A DNA stretch of 64,000 nucleotides from contig NZ_JAVDUW010000002.1 of assembly GCF_031456495.1 (NCBI RefSeq), positions 186,001 through 250,000 on the forward strand, given 5' to 3'. Both the position numbers and the translations under genes were made by a program. Positions 1-7,407 of this stretch are shown one piece after another (the first letter of the stretch is position 1; the number at the start of each line of letters is the position of its first letter). A model generated the notes under the pieces. The model saw only the letters and a program-made list of their open reading frames with translations. It was not told where the DNA came from and did not search any database. Origin of the DNA: Pedococcus sp031456495. GTDB lineage: Bacteria > Actinomycetota > Actinomycetes > Actinomycetales > Dermatophilaceae.

Positions 1-1
1 T

Positions 2-649
2 GGTGGCCTCGTCGTGGCGAACCACTCGGGCACCATCGCCATGGACTCCCTCATGACCCAGGTGGCCGTCCACGACGAGCACCCCGCGCACCGCCACCTG
101 CGCATGCTCGGTGCCGACCTCGTCTTCCAGACCCCGGTCATCGGCAACGTCGCCCGCAAGTCGGGGTCGACCCTCGCGGCGAACCCCGACGCCGAGCGCC
201 TGCTGGCGTCCGGGGAGCTGTGCGGCGTCTGGCCCGAGGGCTTCAAGGGCGTCGGCAAGCCGTTCAGCGAGCGGTACAAGCTGCAGCGATTCGGCCGTGG
301 CGGCTTCGTCTCCGCGGCCCTGCGCACCGGGGTGCCGATCATCCCCTGCTCGATCGTGGGCGCCGAGGAGATCTACCCGATCCTGGGCAACGTCAAGACC
401 GTCGCCCGGCTGCTCGGTGCGCCCTACGCCCCCATCACCCCCACGTGGCCGCTGCTCGGTCCGCTGGGGCTCGTGCCGCTGCCGAGCAAGTGGATCATCG
501 AGTTCGGGGCGCCGGTCTCCACGGCCGATCTCGGCCCGAGCGCCGCGGACGACCCCATGCTCGTCTTCGACCTCACCGACCAGGTGCGCGAGACGATCCA
601 GCAGACGTTGTACTCGCTGCTCATGCAGCGCCGCTCGGTCTTCTTCTGA
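2..649 (+). CDS. Lysophospholipid acyltransferase family protein (PlsC-like), 5' truncated
   Basis: The window edge cuts this gene. Codons from base 2 read in frame (GGLVVANHSGT), so the true start lies upstream; about 215 residues are visible. The acyltransferase catalytic block is NHSGTIAMD, in which His and Asp are separated as in the actinobacterial Rv0502-like branch rather than by the classical HX4D spacing. WPEGFKGVGK is the second substrate-binding block. Family members transfer an acyl chain from acyl-CoA or acyl-ACP to a lysophospholipid at the inner membrane face; the acceptor cannot be read from sequence. As I recall, Rv0502 also lies a short way upstream of a SerB1-type HAD gene and hemA, which fits this context. 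The C-terminus (LMQRRSVFF) looks complete. Confidence 0.85.
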   Translation, partial: GGLVVANHSGTIAMDSLMTQVAVHDEHPAHRHLRMLGADLVFQTPVIGNVARKSGSTLAANPDAERLLASGELCGVWPEGFKGVGKPFSERYKLQRFGRGGFVSAALRTGVPIIPCSIVGAEEIYPILGNVKTVARLLGAPYAPITPTWPLLGPLGLVPLPSKWIIEFGAPVSTADLGPSAADDPMLVFDLTDQVRETIQQTLYSLLMQRRSVFF

Positions 650-659
650 CGGGTGTCGC

Positions 660-777
660 CGAGCCCTCGGGCGCGGCGCCGGCGGTCAGGGGAGCGCCGC
701 CCGGGTCAGGGGTGCGGCACCCGGGTCAGGGATGCGGAGTCGAGCCCTCGGCGTGGCGCACGCGGTCAGGGGAGCGT
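660..777. repeat. Imperfect direct repeats downstream of a gene 3' end
   Basis: GGTCAGGG begins at 684, 704, 724 and 764. The first three are spaced exactly 20 bases apart. A longer imperfect pair (660-696 and 741-777) shares CGAGCCCTCGG at one end and GGTCAGGGGAGCG at the other. The copy at 764 contains the TGA stop of the minus-strand gene ending at 766, so the others look like slipped copies of that gene end. This gap separates two convergent genes. Confidence 0.7.
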
Positions 778-1959
778 GACGGTCACGCCCGGGAGCGTGA
801 CCGGTCCGAGGGTCGAGCTCGGCACCGTGGCGCTGACCCCGCCGGTCCCCAGCGTCGCCGACGGCAGCGGCACCGTGGCCGAGACCGACGGCAGGGGCAC
901 GGTGGCGCTGACGGTGGGCAGGCCGACGCCGACGCCTCCCGTCCCGGCGGTGATGCCGCCGCCACCGGCGCCGGCGGTGACGCCACCGACGCCCACGCTG
1001 GCCGAGGGGCCGGTGAGGGAGCCACCCGCACCCGACCCGGACTGGGTGGCGCTGGCGCGGGGGACCGAGGCGACCACGGTGGGCGTGCCGGAGGGCCGGG
1101 TGGACGACGTCGCGCTCGGAGCGGCACTCGTGGTCAGAGACGGCAGGGTCGCCGGGCCGATGGTGGAGGCGAGCTCGGAGCAGGGGGAGCCGCAGGCGGC
1201 GATCCTCCTGGCCGTCTGCTGCTGCGACTGCAGCAGCAGCGACTCGAGCTCGGCCACGAGGGGGATCGACTGTTGTGGCACCTCGCGGCGCAGCACGTCC
1301 ACCTGGGGCAGCGCGCGGGCCGTGAAGTCACGCATCGAGATGAGCGCCTGCGGGTTGCCCGTGGTGGCGTATGCCGTGTCGAGCGACTGCTGTCCGCGCC
1401 GGACGGAGGTGATGGCGGCCTTCAGGGCGACGTCGACGTTGTCGTGCGGGGACTGGTGCTCGGCGAGGTCGCGGGCGTCGGAGATGTGCTCCTGCGCCTG
1501 GTCGAGGTACGTCCGGCCACGGTCGAGGTCGTTGTCGGCGAGGCGCACCTGGACGCCGTCGAGCCAGCTCTTGACCGGGTAGAGCGCCTGCCCCGGCACG
1601 GCGCTGCGGGAGGCGGCACCGACGATGCCGCCGACGAGCACCGCGGACGCGGCCACGCCGGCGAGGAGCCTCGGGGTGCCGCGGCCGAGCACGACGACCA
1701 CCGGCGTGGTGCGGGCGGCGGCACGACGGGCGGCGGCGGCCTTCGCGGCGGTGGGCGAGGGGGCCGGCATACGCTCCGCCTCGGCCATCAGCCGCGTGCG
1801 CAGCGCCGCGACGAACTGCGGGTCGGGCCCGGAGACGCGCGCGCCGGCGCCGGCCAGCTGGTGGCTGGTGCGCACCAGCTGCTCGAGCTGGGGGTCGGCG
1901 ACGCGCTCGCCCTCCAGCGCCCGCTGGAAGCGGTCGGCCGAGCGGTTCAGCAGTGGCAT
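766..1959 (-). CDS. DUF5667-type membrane protein, probable anti-sigma partner (RsbN-like)
   Basis: 397 residues. The cytoplasmic N-terminal part (1-90) is rich in Arg and Ala. One membrane helix lies near residues 96-116 (RLLAGVAASAVLVGG). A DUF5667-like helical region follows (about 118-235, ALYPVKSWLDGVQ onward). The last 130 residues are a low-complexity Ser/Thr/Val/Pro/Gly tail with several VSATVP copies, likely outside the membrane. It lies downstream of the BldN-like sigma gene on the same strand, the arrangement of bldN-rsbN in Streptomyces, where RsbN holds the sigma factor. The anti-sigma role is inferred from this position and layout; I cannot see a classic zinc anti-sigma motif. 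Confidence 0.7.
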   Translation of the reverse strand: MPLLNRSADRFQRALEGERVADPQLEQLVRTSHQLAGAGARVSGPDPQFVAALRTRLMAEAERMPAPSPTAAKAAAARRAAARTTPVVVVLGRGTPRLLAGVAASAVLVGGIVGAASRSAVPGQALYPVKSWLDGVQVRLADNDLDRGRTYLDQAQEHISDARDLAEHQSPHDNVDVALKAAITSVRRGQQSLDTAYATTGNPQALISMRDFTARALPQVDVLRREVPQQSIPLVAELESLLLQSQQQTARRIAACGSPCSELASTIGPATLPSLTTSAAPSATSSTRPSGTPTVVASVPRASATQSGSGAGGSLTGPSASVGVGGVTAGAGGGGITAGTGGVGVGLPTVSATVPLPSVSATVPLPSATLGTGGVSATVPSSTLGPVTLPGVTVTLP

Positions 1960-2070
1960 GCCGGCACCTCCCTCCCCAGCTCGGTCACGGTTGTCCGCGC
2001 TGAGAACGAGCGGCGGGTGCGGAAGTTACGCGCCGATTCGTAGCGATATCCCCCGGGTGCCTGCGGCGGC

Positions 2071-2841
2071 TCACAGCTCCACATCGGCCAGCTCCCGGTG
2101 CAGTGCCCGCACGGCCCGCAGCTGCAGCTGCTTGACCGCCCCCTCGGACTTGCCGAGGACCTTCGCCGTCTCCGCCAGGGAGAGTCCCTGGAGGAAGCGC
2201 AGGACGACGCACTCCGCCTGCTCGGGCTTGAGCGTCTTGACGGCCTGCAGGAGCCGCTCGTCGCGCAGCCGCTCGAGCACCTCGCCCTCCGGGGCGGCCT
2301 CGACCCGCGGGTCGGCGTCGAACATGTCGGCCGTGCTGACCTCCATGCGGAACCGCGCGGACTTGGCGTTGTCGGTGATGAGGTTCCGCGCGATGGTGAT
2401 GAACCACGCGGCGATGTCGCGTCCCTGCCAGGAGAAGGAGTCCATCCGGCGCAGGGCGCGCAGGAACGTCTCGGAGGTGAGGTCCTCTGCGAGCTGGCTG
2501 GTGCCGACCCGTACGTAGACGTAGCGGTACACGGTGTCGACGTACCGCTCGTACAGCATGCCGAAGGCCTCGGAGTCGCCGCGCTGGGCCAGCTCGACGA
2601 GGGCCGACACGCGCTCGAAGTCCTGGGGTGCCTCGCCCGGGCCGAAGCCGGCGCTCGCGGCGTCCCGGCCGGCCCCGCGGCCGTCGCCCGACAGGGTGCC
2701 CGCGTCGCCGGCGACGCTGAGCAGGATGCGCAGGGTGGAGAGGAAGTCGGCGGTGGCCGCTCCCATGCCGTGGCCCACGCCGGTGCCGGGCGCCGCGCTG
2801 GTGCCGTTCCCCCCACCGACGGCGGCACCCGCTACGCCCAT
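2071..2841 (-). CDS. ECF RNA polymerase sigma factor, BldN-like
   Basis: 256 residues from the ATG at 2841. Region 2 is about residues 80-150 (EAFGMLYERYVDTVYRYVY, then DLTSETFLRAL). Region 4 is about 190-246 (LKPEQAECVVLRFLQGLS, then KSEGAVKQLQ). These read very like Streptomyces BldN. About 75 residues precede region 2, recalling the BldN prosequence that is proteolytically removed. The start is uncertain: no ribosome site precedes the 2841 ATG. In the same frame, GGAGG (2961-2965 on the minus strand) lies 8 bases before an ATC at 2952, which would give about 293 residues. It is followed by the putative anti-sigma gene. Confidence 0.85.
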   Translation of the reverse strand: MGVAGAAVGGGNGTSAAPGTGVGHGMGAATADFLSTLRILLSVAGDAGTLSGDGRGAGRDAASAGFGPGEAPQDFERVSALVELAQRGDSEAFGMLYERYVDTVYRYVYVRVGTSQLAEDLTSETFLRALRRMDSFSWQGRDIAAWFITIARNLITDNAKSARFRMEVSTADMFDADPRVEAAPEGEVLERLRDERLLQAVKTLKPEQAECVVLRFLQGLSLAETAKVLGKSEGAVKQLQLRAVRALHRELADVEL

Positions 2842-3043
2842 GGCGGGACCGCCGTAACCCCACGCGACCCCGGTCGTTGTCAGGGCGCGGGCAGCCCTGC
2901 CCGGCACCCGGAGGGGTGCAGCGGGGGCGTTGCGACGTGGGAGAGAGCGGATGGGGGGCACCTCCTGACCGAGGGACAGTTTCCCCGATTGCGGAGCATT
3001 TGTCAGGAGACCCCGGTCACATTGCCGTGCCCGCGCGCGTGCC

Positions 3044-3853
3044 TCAGCGGCGTCGACGACGGGCCGCCGCGGCCAGCACGCCGGCCAGCGCGGTGGCGCC
3101 CACGGCCTGGGCGCCGACCTTCGCCGCCCGCCTGCCGGTGCGGTAGTCGTGGATGGCCCAGCCGTGCGCCCTGGCGTGGTCGCGCAGCGCGCCGTCGGGG
3201 TTGATGGCCACCGGGTGCCCCACGAGGGAGAGCATCGGGATGTCGTTGGCCGAGTCGGAGTACGCGGCGCAGCGGGACAGGTCGAAGCCGCGCTCGGCCG
3301 CCAGCGCCTCGACCGCGCGCGCCTTGGCGGCACCGTGCAGGAAGTCCCCGACCATGCGCCCGGTGTAGACGCCGTCGACGGACTCGGCCACGGACCCGAG
3401 CGCACCCGTGAGTCCCAGCCGGTCGGCGATGACCGTCGCCACCTCGACCGGCGTGGCGGTGACGAGCCAGACCTCCTGCCCGGCCTCGAGGTGGGTGCGG
3501 GTCAGGGCCTGGGTGCCGGGCCAGATGCGGTCGTGCATCGCCTCGTCGAAGATCTCCTCGCCGATGGCGTGGATCTCCGCCACCGAGTGGCCGGCGATGA
3601 AGCCCAGCGCCTGCTGCCGGATCTGCTCGACGTGGGCGAGGTTCTCCCCCAGGAGGGCGAAGCGGACCTGCTTCCACGCCATCGCGCTCACGTCGCGCAG
3701 CGTGAAGAAGTCGCGCCGCCAGAGGCCGAGCGCGAGCTGCCAGATGCTCGCGCCGCGGATGACGGTGTTGTCCACGTCGAAGAACGCGGCCGCCCCGGGG
3801 TCGCGGGGCGTGGCCGGCTCGGTGTGCAGCTCGGTCGCGGCGGCCTCGGTCAT
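3044..3853 (-). CDS. HAD-IB family phosphatase (SerB1-like)
   Basis: 269 residues from ATG 3853. HAD motif I is FFDVDNTVIRG (DXD nucleophile and acid), motif II is VTATP, and motif IV is the acidic YSDSANDIPML, where Mg2+ is bound. This is the subfamily IB pattern shared by phosphoserine phosphatase and CicA-like proteins. The substrate is not defined; the M. tuberculosis equivalent next to the haem genes is called SerB1, but SerB activity should not be assumed. The C-terminus ends in a polybasic run (AAARRRRR). The gene diverges from the glutaredoxin-like gene, 50 bp apart. Confidence 0.85.
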   Translation of the reverse strand: MTEAAATELHTEPATPRDPGAAAFFDVDNTVIRGASIWQLALGLWRRDFFTLRDVSAMAWKQVRFALLGENLAHVEQIRQQALGFIAGHSVAEIHAIGEEIFDEAMHDRIWPGTQALTRTHLEAGQEVWLVTATPVEVATVIADRLGLTGALGSVAESVDGVYTGRMVGDFLHGAAKARAVEALAAERGFDLSRCAAYSDSANDIPMLSLVGHPVAINPDGALRDHARAHGWAIHDYRTGRRAAKVGAQAVGATALAGVLAAAARRRRR

Positions 3854-3891
3854 GGGCCCGAGCCTAGGGCTCGGCCCAGGGCGCCGCGGCA

Positions 3892-3897
3892 TACGCT
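3892..3897 (+). promoter_or_regulatory. -10 box TACGCT of a leaderless promoter for the glutaredoxin-like gene
   Basis: TACGCT lies 6 bases before the GTG at 3904, so the transcript would start at or next to the start codon. The box overlaps an intergenic copy of CGGCATAC (3887-3894). Confidence 0.5.
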
Positions 3898-3903
3898 GGA
3901 GCG

Positions 3904-4161
3904 GTGTCCGCCACACCTGAACCGCAGCCGCGCATCACCCTCATCGGCAAGCCGGGGTGCCACCTGTGCGACGACGCCCGCGCCATCGTGGAGCGCGTGG
4001 CCGGTGACCTCGGCGTGGGGTGGCACGAGGTGTCGATCCTGGACGACCGCGAGCTGTTCGAGCGGTACGCCGAGCAGATCCCCGTGACCCTCGTCGACGG
4101 CCGGCAGCACGACTACTGGCGGGTCGACGAGGCCCGCCTGCGGGCCGCGCTGGGGGCCTGA
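3904..4161 (+). CDS. Glutaredoxin-like protein (DUF836 family)
   Basis: 85 residues, a full-length small thioredoxin fold. The N-terminal redox motif is GKPGCHLCDDA (CHLC), followed by the conserved cis-Pro region EQIPVTLVDG. Family members are thought to exchange thiols or disulfides; the partner is unknown. GTG is chosen as start because a -10 box sits 6 bases upstream and no other start lies before the fold. It precedes rex and hemA, as the Rv0508-type gene does in mycobacteria, which suggests a link to redox control of haem synthesis (inference). Confidence 0.85.
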   Translation: MSATPEPQPRITLIGKPGCHLCDDARAIVERVAGDLGVGWHEVSILDDRELFERYAEQIPVTLVDGRQHDYWRVDEARLRAALGA

Positions 4162-4249
4162 CCCGGGCGCGGACGGAACGGGCCGAGGGCCTCCGCGCCG
4201 CCGTCGGGGTGACCTGTCTCACGCACGGGACGGGGGCCTGCTTGTGACT

Positions 4250-4278
4250 TTGTGCATCCGTTCACAAAAGCGTAACCT
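4250..4278 (+). promoter_or_regulatory. Rex operator inside the rex-hem promoter
   Basis: TTGTG (4250-4254), eight bases, then CACAA (4263-4267) matches the Rex operator layout TTGTG-N8-CACAA; the right half reads TTCACAA as in Streptomyces. A sigma-70-type promoter overlaps it: TTGTGC (4250-4255) as -35, a 17-base spacer, TAACCT (4273-4278) as -10. Rex bound here would block its own operon when NADH is low, with release at high NADH. Seen directly: the palindrome and promoter spacing. Binding is inferred from the family. Confidence 0.85.
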
Positions 4279-4343
4279 GCAATGGCTCCCGTCCGCTCCA
4301 GCCAGGTGCGGGCTGCCTGTGTCGAGAAGGAGCCCGAGAGAAC

Positions 4344-5033
4344 GTGTCAGCCGAACCGAGCGCCCGTCGGGGCATCCCCGACGCCACGGTTGCCCGGCTA
4401 CCCGAGTACCTCCGAGCCCTCACCGGGTTCGCCGAGCGAGGCATCACCTCCGTCTCCTCCGAGGAGCTCGCGGCAGCCGCCGGCGTGCGCAGCGCCAAGC
4501 TTCGCAAGGACCTGTCCCACCTGGGGTCCTACGGCGTGCGCGGCGTGGGCTACGAGGTCGACCACCTCGCGTACCAGATCTCGCGTGAGCTCGGCCTGAC
4601 CCAGGACTGGCCCGTCGCCATCGTCGGGATGGGCAACCTCGGGCACGCGCTCGCCGCCTACAGCGGCTTCGCGACGCGCGGCTTCCGCGTCGTCGCCCTG
4701 CTCGACCAGGACGAGAAGCTCCACGGCCAGGAGATCGCGGGGATCGCGGTGCAGTCCATGGACGCCCTGCCCAGCCTCGTCGAGGAGCAGGGCCTCGCGA
4801 TCGGCGTCATCGCCACGCCCGCCGCCTCCGCCCAGGACGTCTGCAACCAGCTCGTCGCCGCCGGCGTCTCCTCCATCCTGAACTTCGCGCCGAGCGTGCT
4901 CGTCGTGCCCGAGGGCGTCGACGTGCGCAAGGTCGACCTCTCCACCGAGCTGCAGATCCTCGCCTTCCACGAGCAGCGCAAGGCGCTCGCGGGCGAGGGC
5001 CTGCGACCGCTCGCCAAGGCGGTGGTCCGGTGA
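4344..5033 (+). CDS. rex: Redox-sensing transcriptional repressor Rex
   Basis: 229 residues, the usual Rex length. The winged-helix DNA-binding domain covers about 1-80 (SSEELAAAAGVRSAKLRKDLSHLGSYG, in three parts, is the Rex signature). The Rossmann domain follows, with VAIVGMGNLGHAL as the NAD(H)-binding glycine loop (near 93-105), and a C-terminal domain-swap helix (ELQILAFHEQR). Rex binds DNA when NAD+ is high and is released by NADH. The GTG start at 4344 is preceded by AAGGAG. It overlaps hemA by four bases (GTGA) and has its own operator at 4250-4267, matching rex-hemACD of Streptomyces. Confidence 0.97.
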   Translation: MSAEPSARRGIPDATVARLPEYLRALTGFAERGITSVSSEELAAAAGVRSAKLRKDLSHLGSYGVRGVGYEVDHLAYQISRELGLTQDWPVAIVGMGNLGHALAAYSGFATRGFRVVALLDQDEKLHGQEIAGIAVQSMDALPSLVEEQGLAIGVIATPAASAQDVCNQLVAAGVSSILNFAPSVLVVPEGVDVRKVDLSTELQILAFHEQRKALAGEGLRPLAKAVVR

Positions 5034-6337
5034 GCCTCGTGATCCTGGGCCTGTCCCACCACACCGCCCCGCTGCCGCTGCTCGAGGCGATGTCGCTCGA
5101 CCCGTCCCGCCGCGCCGACCTCGAGAGCCGGCTCACCGCGCGCGAGAACGTCGCCGAGGCCATCGTCGTCTCCACGTGCAACCGCACCGAGGTGTATGCC
5201 GAGTCGCTCACCTTCCACGGTGCCGTCAGCGACATCACCGAGGCGCTCACCGAGGCCACGGGCGTCGACAACGCCCAGCTGCGCGAGCACCTCTACGTGC
5301 ACTACGAGGACCGCGCCATCGCGCATGCCTTCACGGTCGCCTGCGGTCTGGACTCGATGGCCGTCGGTGAGGCCCAGATCCTCGGGCAGATGCGCACCGC
5401 GCTGCGCGACGCCCAGCGCACAGGTCACGCGGGACCCGCGCTCAACGCCCTCTTCCAGCAGGCCCTGCGGGTGGGCAAGCGTGCCCACACCGAGACCGGG
5501 ATCGACGCCGTCAGCGTCTCGCTCGTCGAGGCCGGGATCGCCCGCGCCGAGGCCCACCTCGGGTCCCTGGAGGACCTGTCCGTCCTCGTCGTGGGTGCCG
5601 GCGGCATGTCCTCGCTGGCCGCCACCACGATGACCCGCCGCGGCGTCGGTTCGCTCACCGTCGTCAACCGCACGCTGTCCAAGGCGCAGCGCCTGGCCGA
5701 GCGCACCGGCGGCACGGCCCGCCCGCTGGCCGAGCTGGCCGACGCCCTCGCGGCCGCCGACGTCGTCGTGTCCTGCACCGGCTCGACCGGTGTGGTGGTC
5801 GACCTCGCCACGGCTGCCGACGCCCAGGTCGCCCGGGCCGGTCGCCCGCAGGCGTACGTCGACCTCGCCCTGCCGCACGACGTAGCCCCCGAGGTCGCCT
5901 CGCTGCGCGGGGTCGTCCTGGCCGGCCTGTCCGCCCTCGGCGACGACCTGTCCGCCGGGCAGGCGTCCGCGCAGGTGCAGGAGGTGGCCGACCTCGTCAT
6001 CGGCGAGGTCGCGGCCTACCTCACCTCGCGCGCCGCCGAGTCGGTGGCGCCGACGGTCGCCGCGCTGCGGCGCCACGCCGCCGATGTCGTGGCCGGCGAG
6101 CTCGGCCGGCTCGAGCAGCGGCTGCCGCAGCTCGACGAGGCGACCCGCGCCGAGGTGCAGCTCGCGGTGCACCGCATCGTGGAGAAGCTGCTGCACACCC
6201 CGACCGTGCGGGTGAAGGAGCTGGCGGTGGGCGGCCACGGCGACGACTACGCCCAGGCGCTGCGCGAGCTGTTCGACCTGCGCCCCGGCCAGACCGCGAC
6301 CGCGTCGGTGCCCCCCTCGCAGGGAGGCATGCCGTGA
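5030..6337 (+). CDS. hemA: Glutamyl-tRNA reductase
   Basis: 435 residues. It reduces glutamyl-tRNA(Glu) with NADPH to glutamate-1-semialdehyde, the first committed step of haem synthesis by the C5 route. The catalytic Cys50 sits in STCNRTEVYAE. The conserved GLDSMAVGEAQILGQ block follows, then the NADPH domain (VLVVGAGGMSSLA, about 186-198) and a C-terminal helical dimerisation domain. The GTG start overlaps the rex stop. With hemL at 12617 the window encodes both C5-route enzymes. The gene is under the Rex operator at 4250-4267. Confidence 0.97.
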   Translation: MSLVILGLSHHTAPLPLLEAMSLDPSRRADLESRLTARENVAEAIVVSTCNRTEVYAESLTFHGAVSDITEALTEATGVDNAQLREHLYVHYEDRAIAHAFTVACGLDSMAVGEAQILGQMRTALRDAQRTGHAGPALNALFQQALRVGKRAHTETGIDAVSVSLVEAGIARAEAHLGSLEDLSVLVVGAGGMSSLAATTMTRRGVGSLTVVNRTLSKAQRLAERTGGTARPLAELADALAAADVVVSCTGSTGVVVDLATAADAQVARAGRPQAYVDLALPHDVAPEVASLRGVVLAGLSALGDDLSAGQASAQVQEVADLVIGEVAAYLTSRAAESVAPTVAALRRHAADVVAGELGRLEQRLPQLDEATRAEVQLAVHRIVEKLLHTPTVRVKELAVGGHGDDYAQALRELFDLRPGQTATASVPPSQGGMP

Positions 6338-7407
6338 GCAGCCCCCGCACCCTGCGCCTCGGCACCCGTCGCAGCGCCCTCGCGACCACCCAGTCCGGCT
6401 GGGTGGCCGACCGCCTGCGCGCGCTCGGCCACACGGTCGAGCTCGTCGAGGTCGTGACCGAGGGCGACACCTCGACGGCCTCGCTGTCCTCCCTCGGGGG
6501 CACGGGCGTCTTCGCTGCAGCGCTTCGCCGTGCGCTGCTCGCCGGTGAGGTCGACCTCGCCGTCCACTCGCTCAAGGACCTGCCCACCGCGCCCGAGCCG
6601 GGCCTGGTCGTGGCGGCCGTGCCGACGCGCGAGGACCCGCGTGACGTGCTCGTGTCGGTCGACGGCCGCACGCTCGGCGAGCTCGGCGACGGCGCCGTCG
6701 TCGGCACGGGGTCGCCTCGCCGGGTCGCCCAGCTGGCCGCCCTCGGGATGGGCCTGTCCTTCAAGGACATCCGCGGCAACGTCGACACCCGTGTGGCGAT
6801 GGTCCGCGACGGCGCCCTCGACGCCGTCGTCCTGGCCCGGGCCGGTCTGGCCCGCCTCGGCCGGCTCGACGAGGTCGCCGAGGCGATCGACCCGCTCCAG
6901 GTGCTCCCCGCCCCCGGCCAGGGCGCCCTGGCCGTCGAGTGCCGTGCCGACGACACCGACACGCTCGCGGTGATCGCGCCCCTCGAGGACGCCGACACCC
7001 GCGCCTGCGTCACCGCCGAGCGGGCCCTGCTCGCCGCGCTCGAGGCCGGGTGCTCCGCCCCGGTGGGAGCGCTCGCCGAGGTCGTCGAGGGCGAGGACGG
7101 CCTCGAGCTGTCGCTGCGCGCGTTCGTCGGGTCGGTGGACGGCTCGTTCGACCTGCGCCGCTCCCTCGTGGGGCCGGTCGGCGACGCCGAGTCGCTCGGT
7201 CGTCGCCTGGCTGACGTCCTGCTCGAGGACGGGGCCGCCGAGATCGTCGGCCCCGAGCCACGACCACCGGCCGGTGCCGACCCCGGACCGCGCACCGAAC
7301 CCCGCCCGCCCGACCCAGCCGGGGCGACCGGACCGCATTCGGTCGCCGCCGTCGACAGCAGCAACCCCCGCCGCCCAGAACGAGACAGCACGGAGCGTGC
7401 ACTGTGA
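6334..7407 (+). CDS. hemC: Porphobilinogen deaminase (hydroxymethylbilane synthase)
   Basis: 357 residues. It polymerises four porphobilinogens into hydroxymethylbilane. Seen: the N-terminal GTRRSALATTQ, KDLPTAPEPGL, GTGSPRR and DIRGNVDTR blocks, and Cys240 in EAGCSAPVGALAE, which carries the dipyrromethane cofactor. Typical enzymes are about 310 residues. Here the last 45 residues are a disordered Pro/Arg/Asp-rich tail (from ADPGPRTEPRPPDP) with no family counterpart I know. GTG overlaps the hemA stop by four bases, and the end overlaps hemD likewise, so translation is probably coupled. Confidence 0.96.
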   Translation: MSSPRTLRLGTRRSALATTQSGWVADRLRALGHTVELVEVVTEGDTSTASLSSLGGTGVFAAALRRALLAGEVDLAVHSLKDLPTAPEPGLVVAAVPTREDPRDVLVSVDGRTLGELGDGAVVGTGSPRRVAQLAALGMGLSFKDIRGNVDTRVAMVRDGALDAVVLARAGLARLGRLDEVAEAIDPLQVLPAPGQGALAVECRADDTDTLAVIAPLEDADTRACVTAERALLAALEAGCSAPVGALAEVVEGEDGLELSLRAFVGSVDGSFDLRRSLVGPVGDAESLGRRLADVLLEDGAAEIVGPEPRPPAGADPGPRTEPRPPDPAGATGPHSVAAVDSSNPRRPERDSTERAL

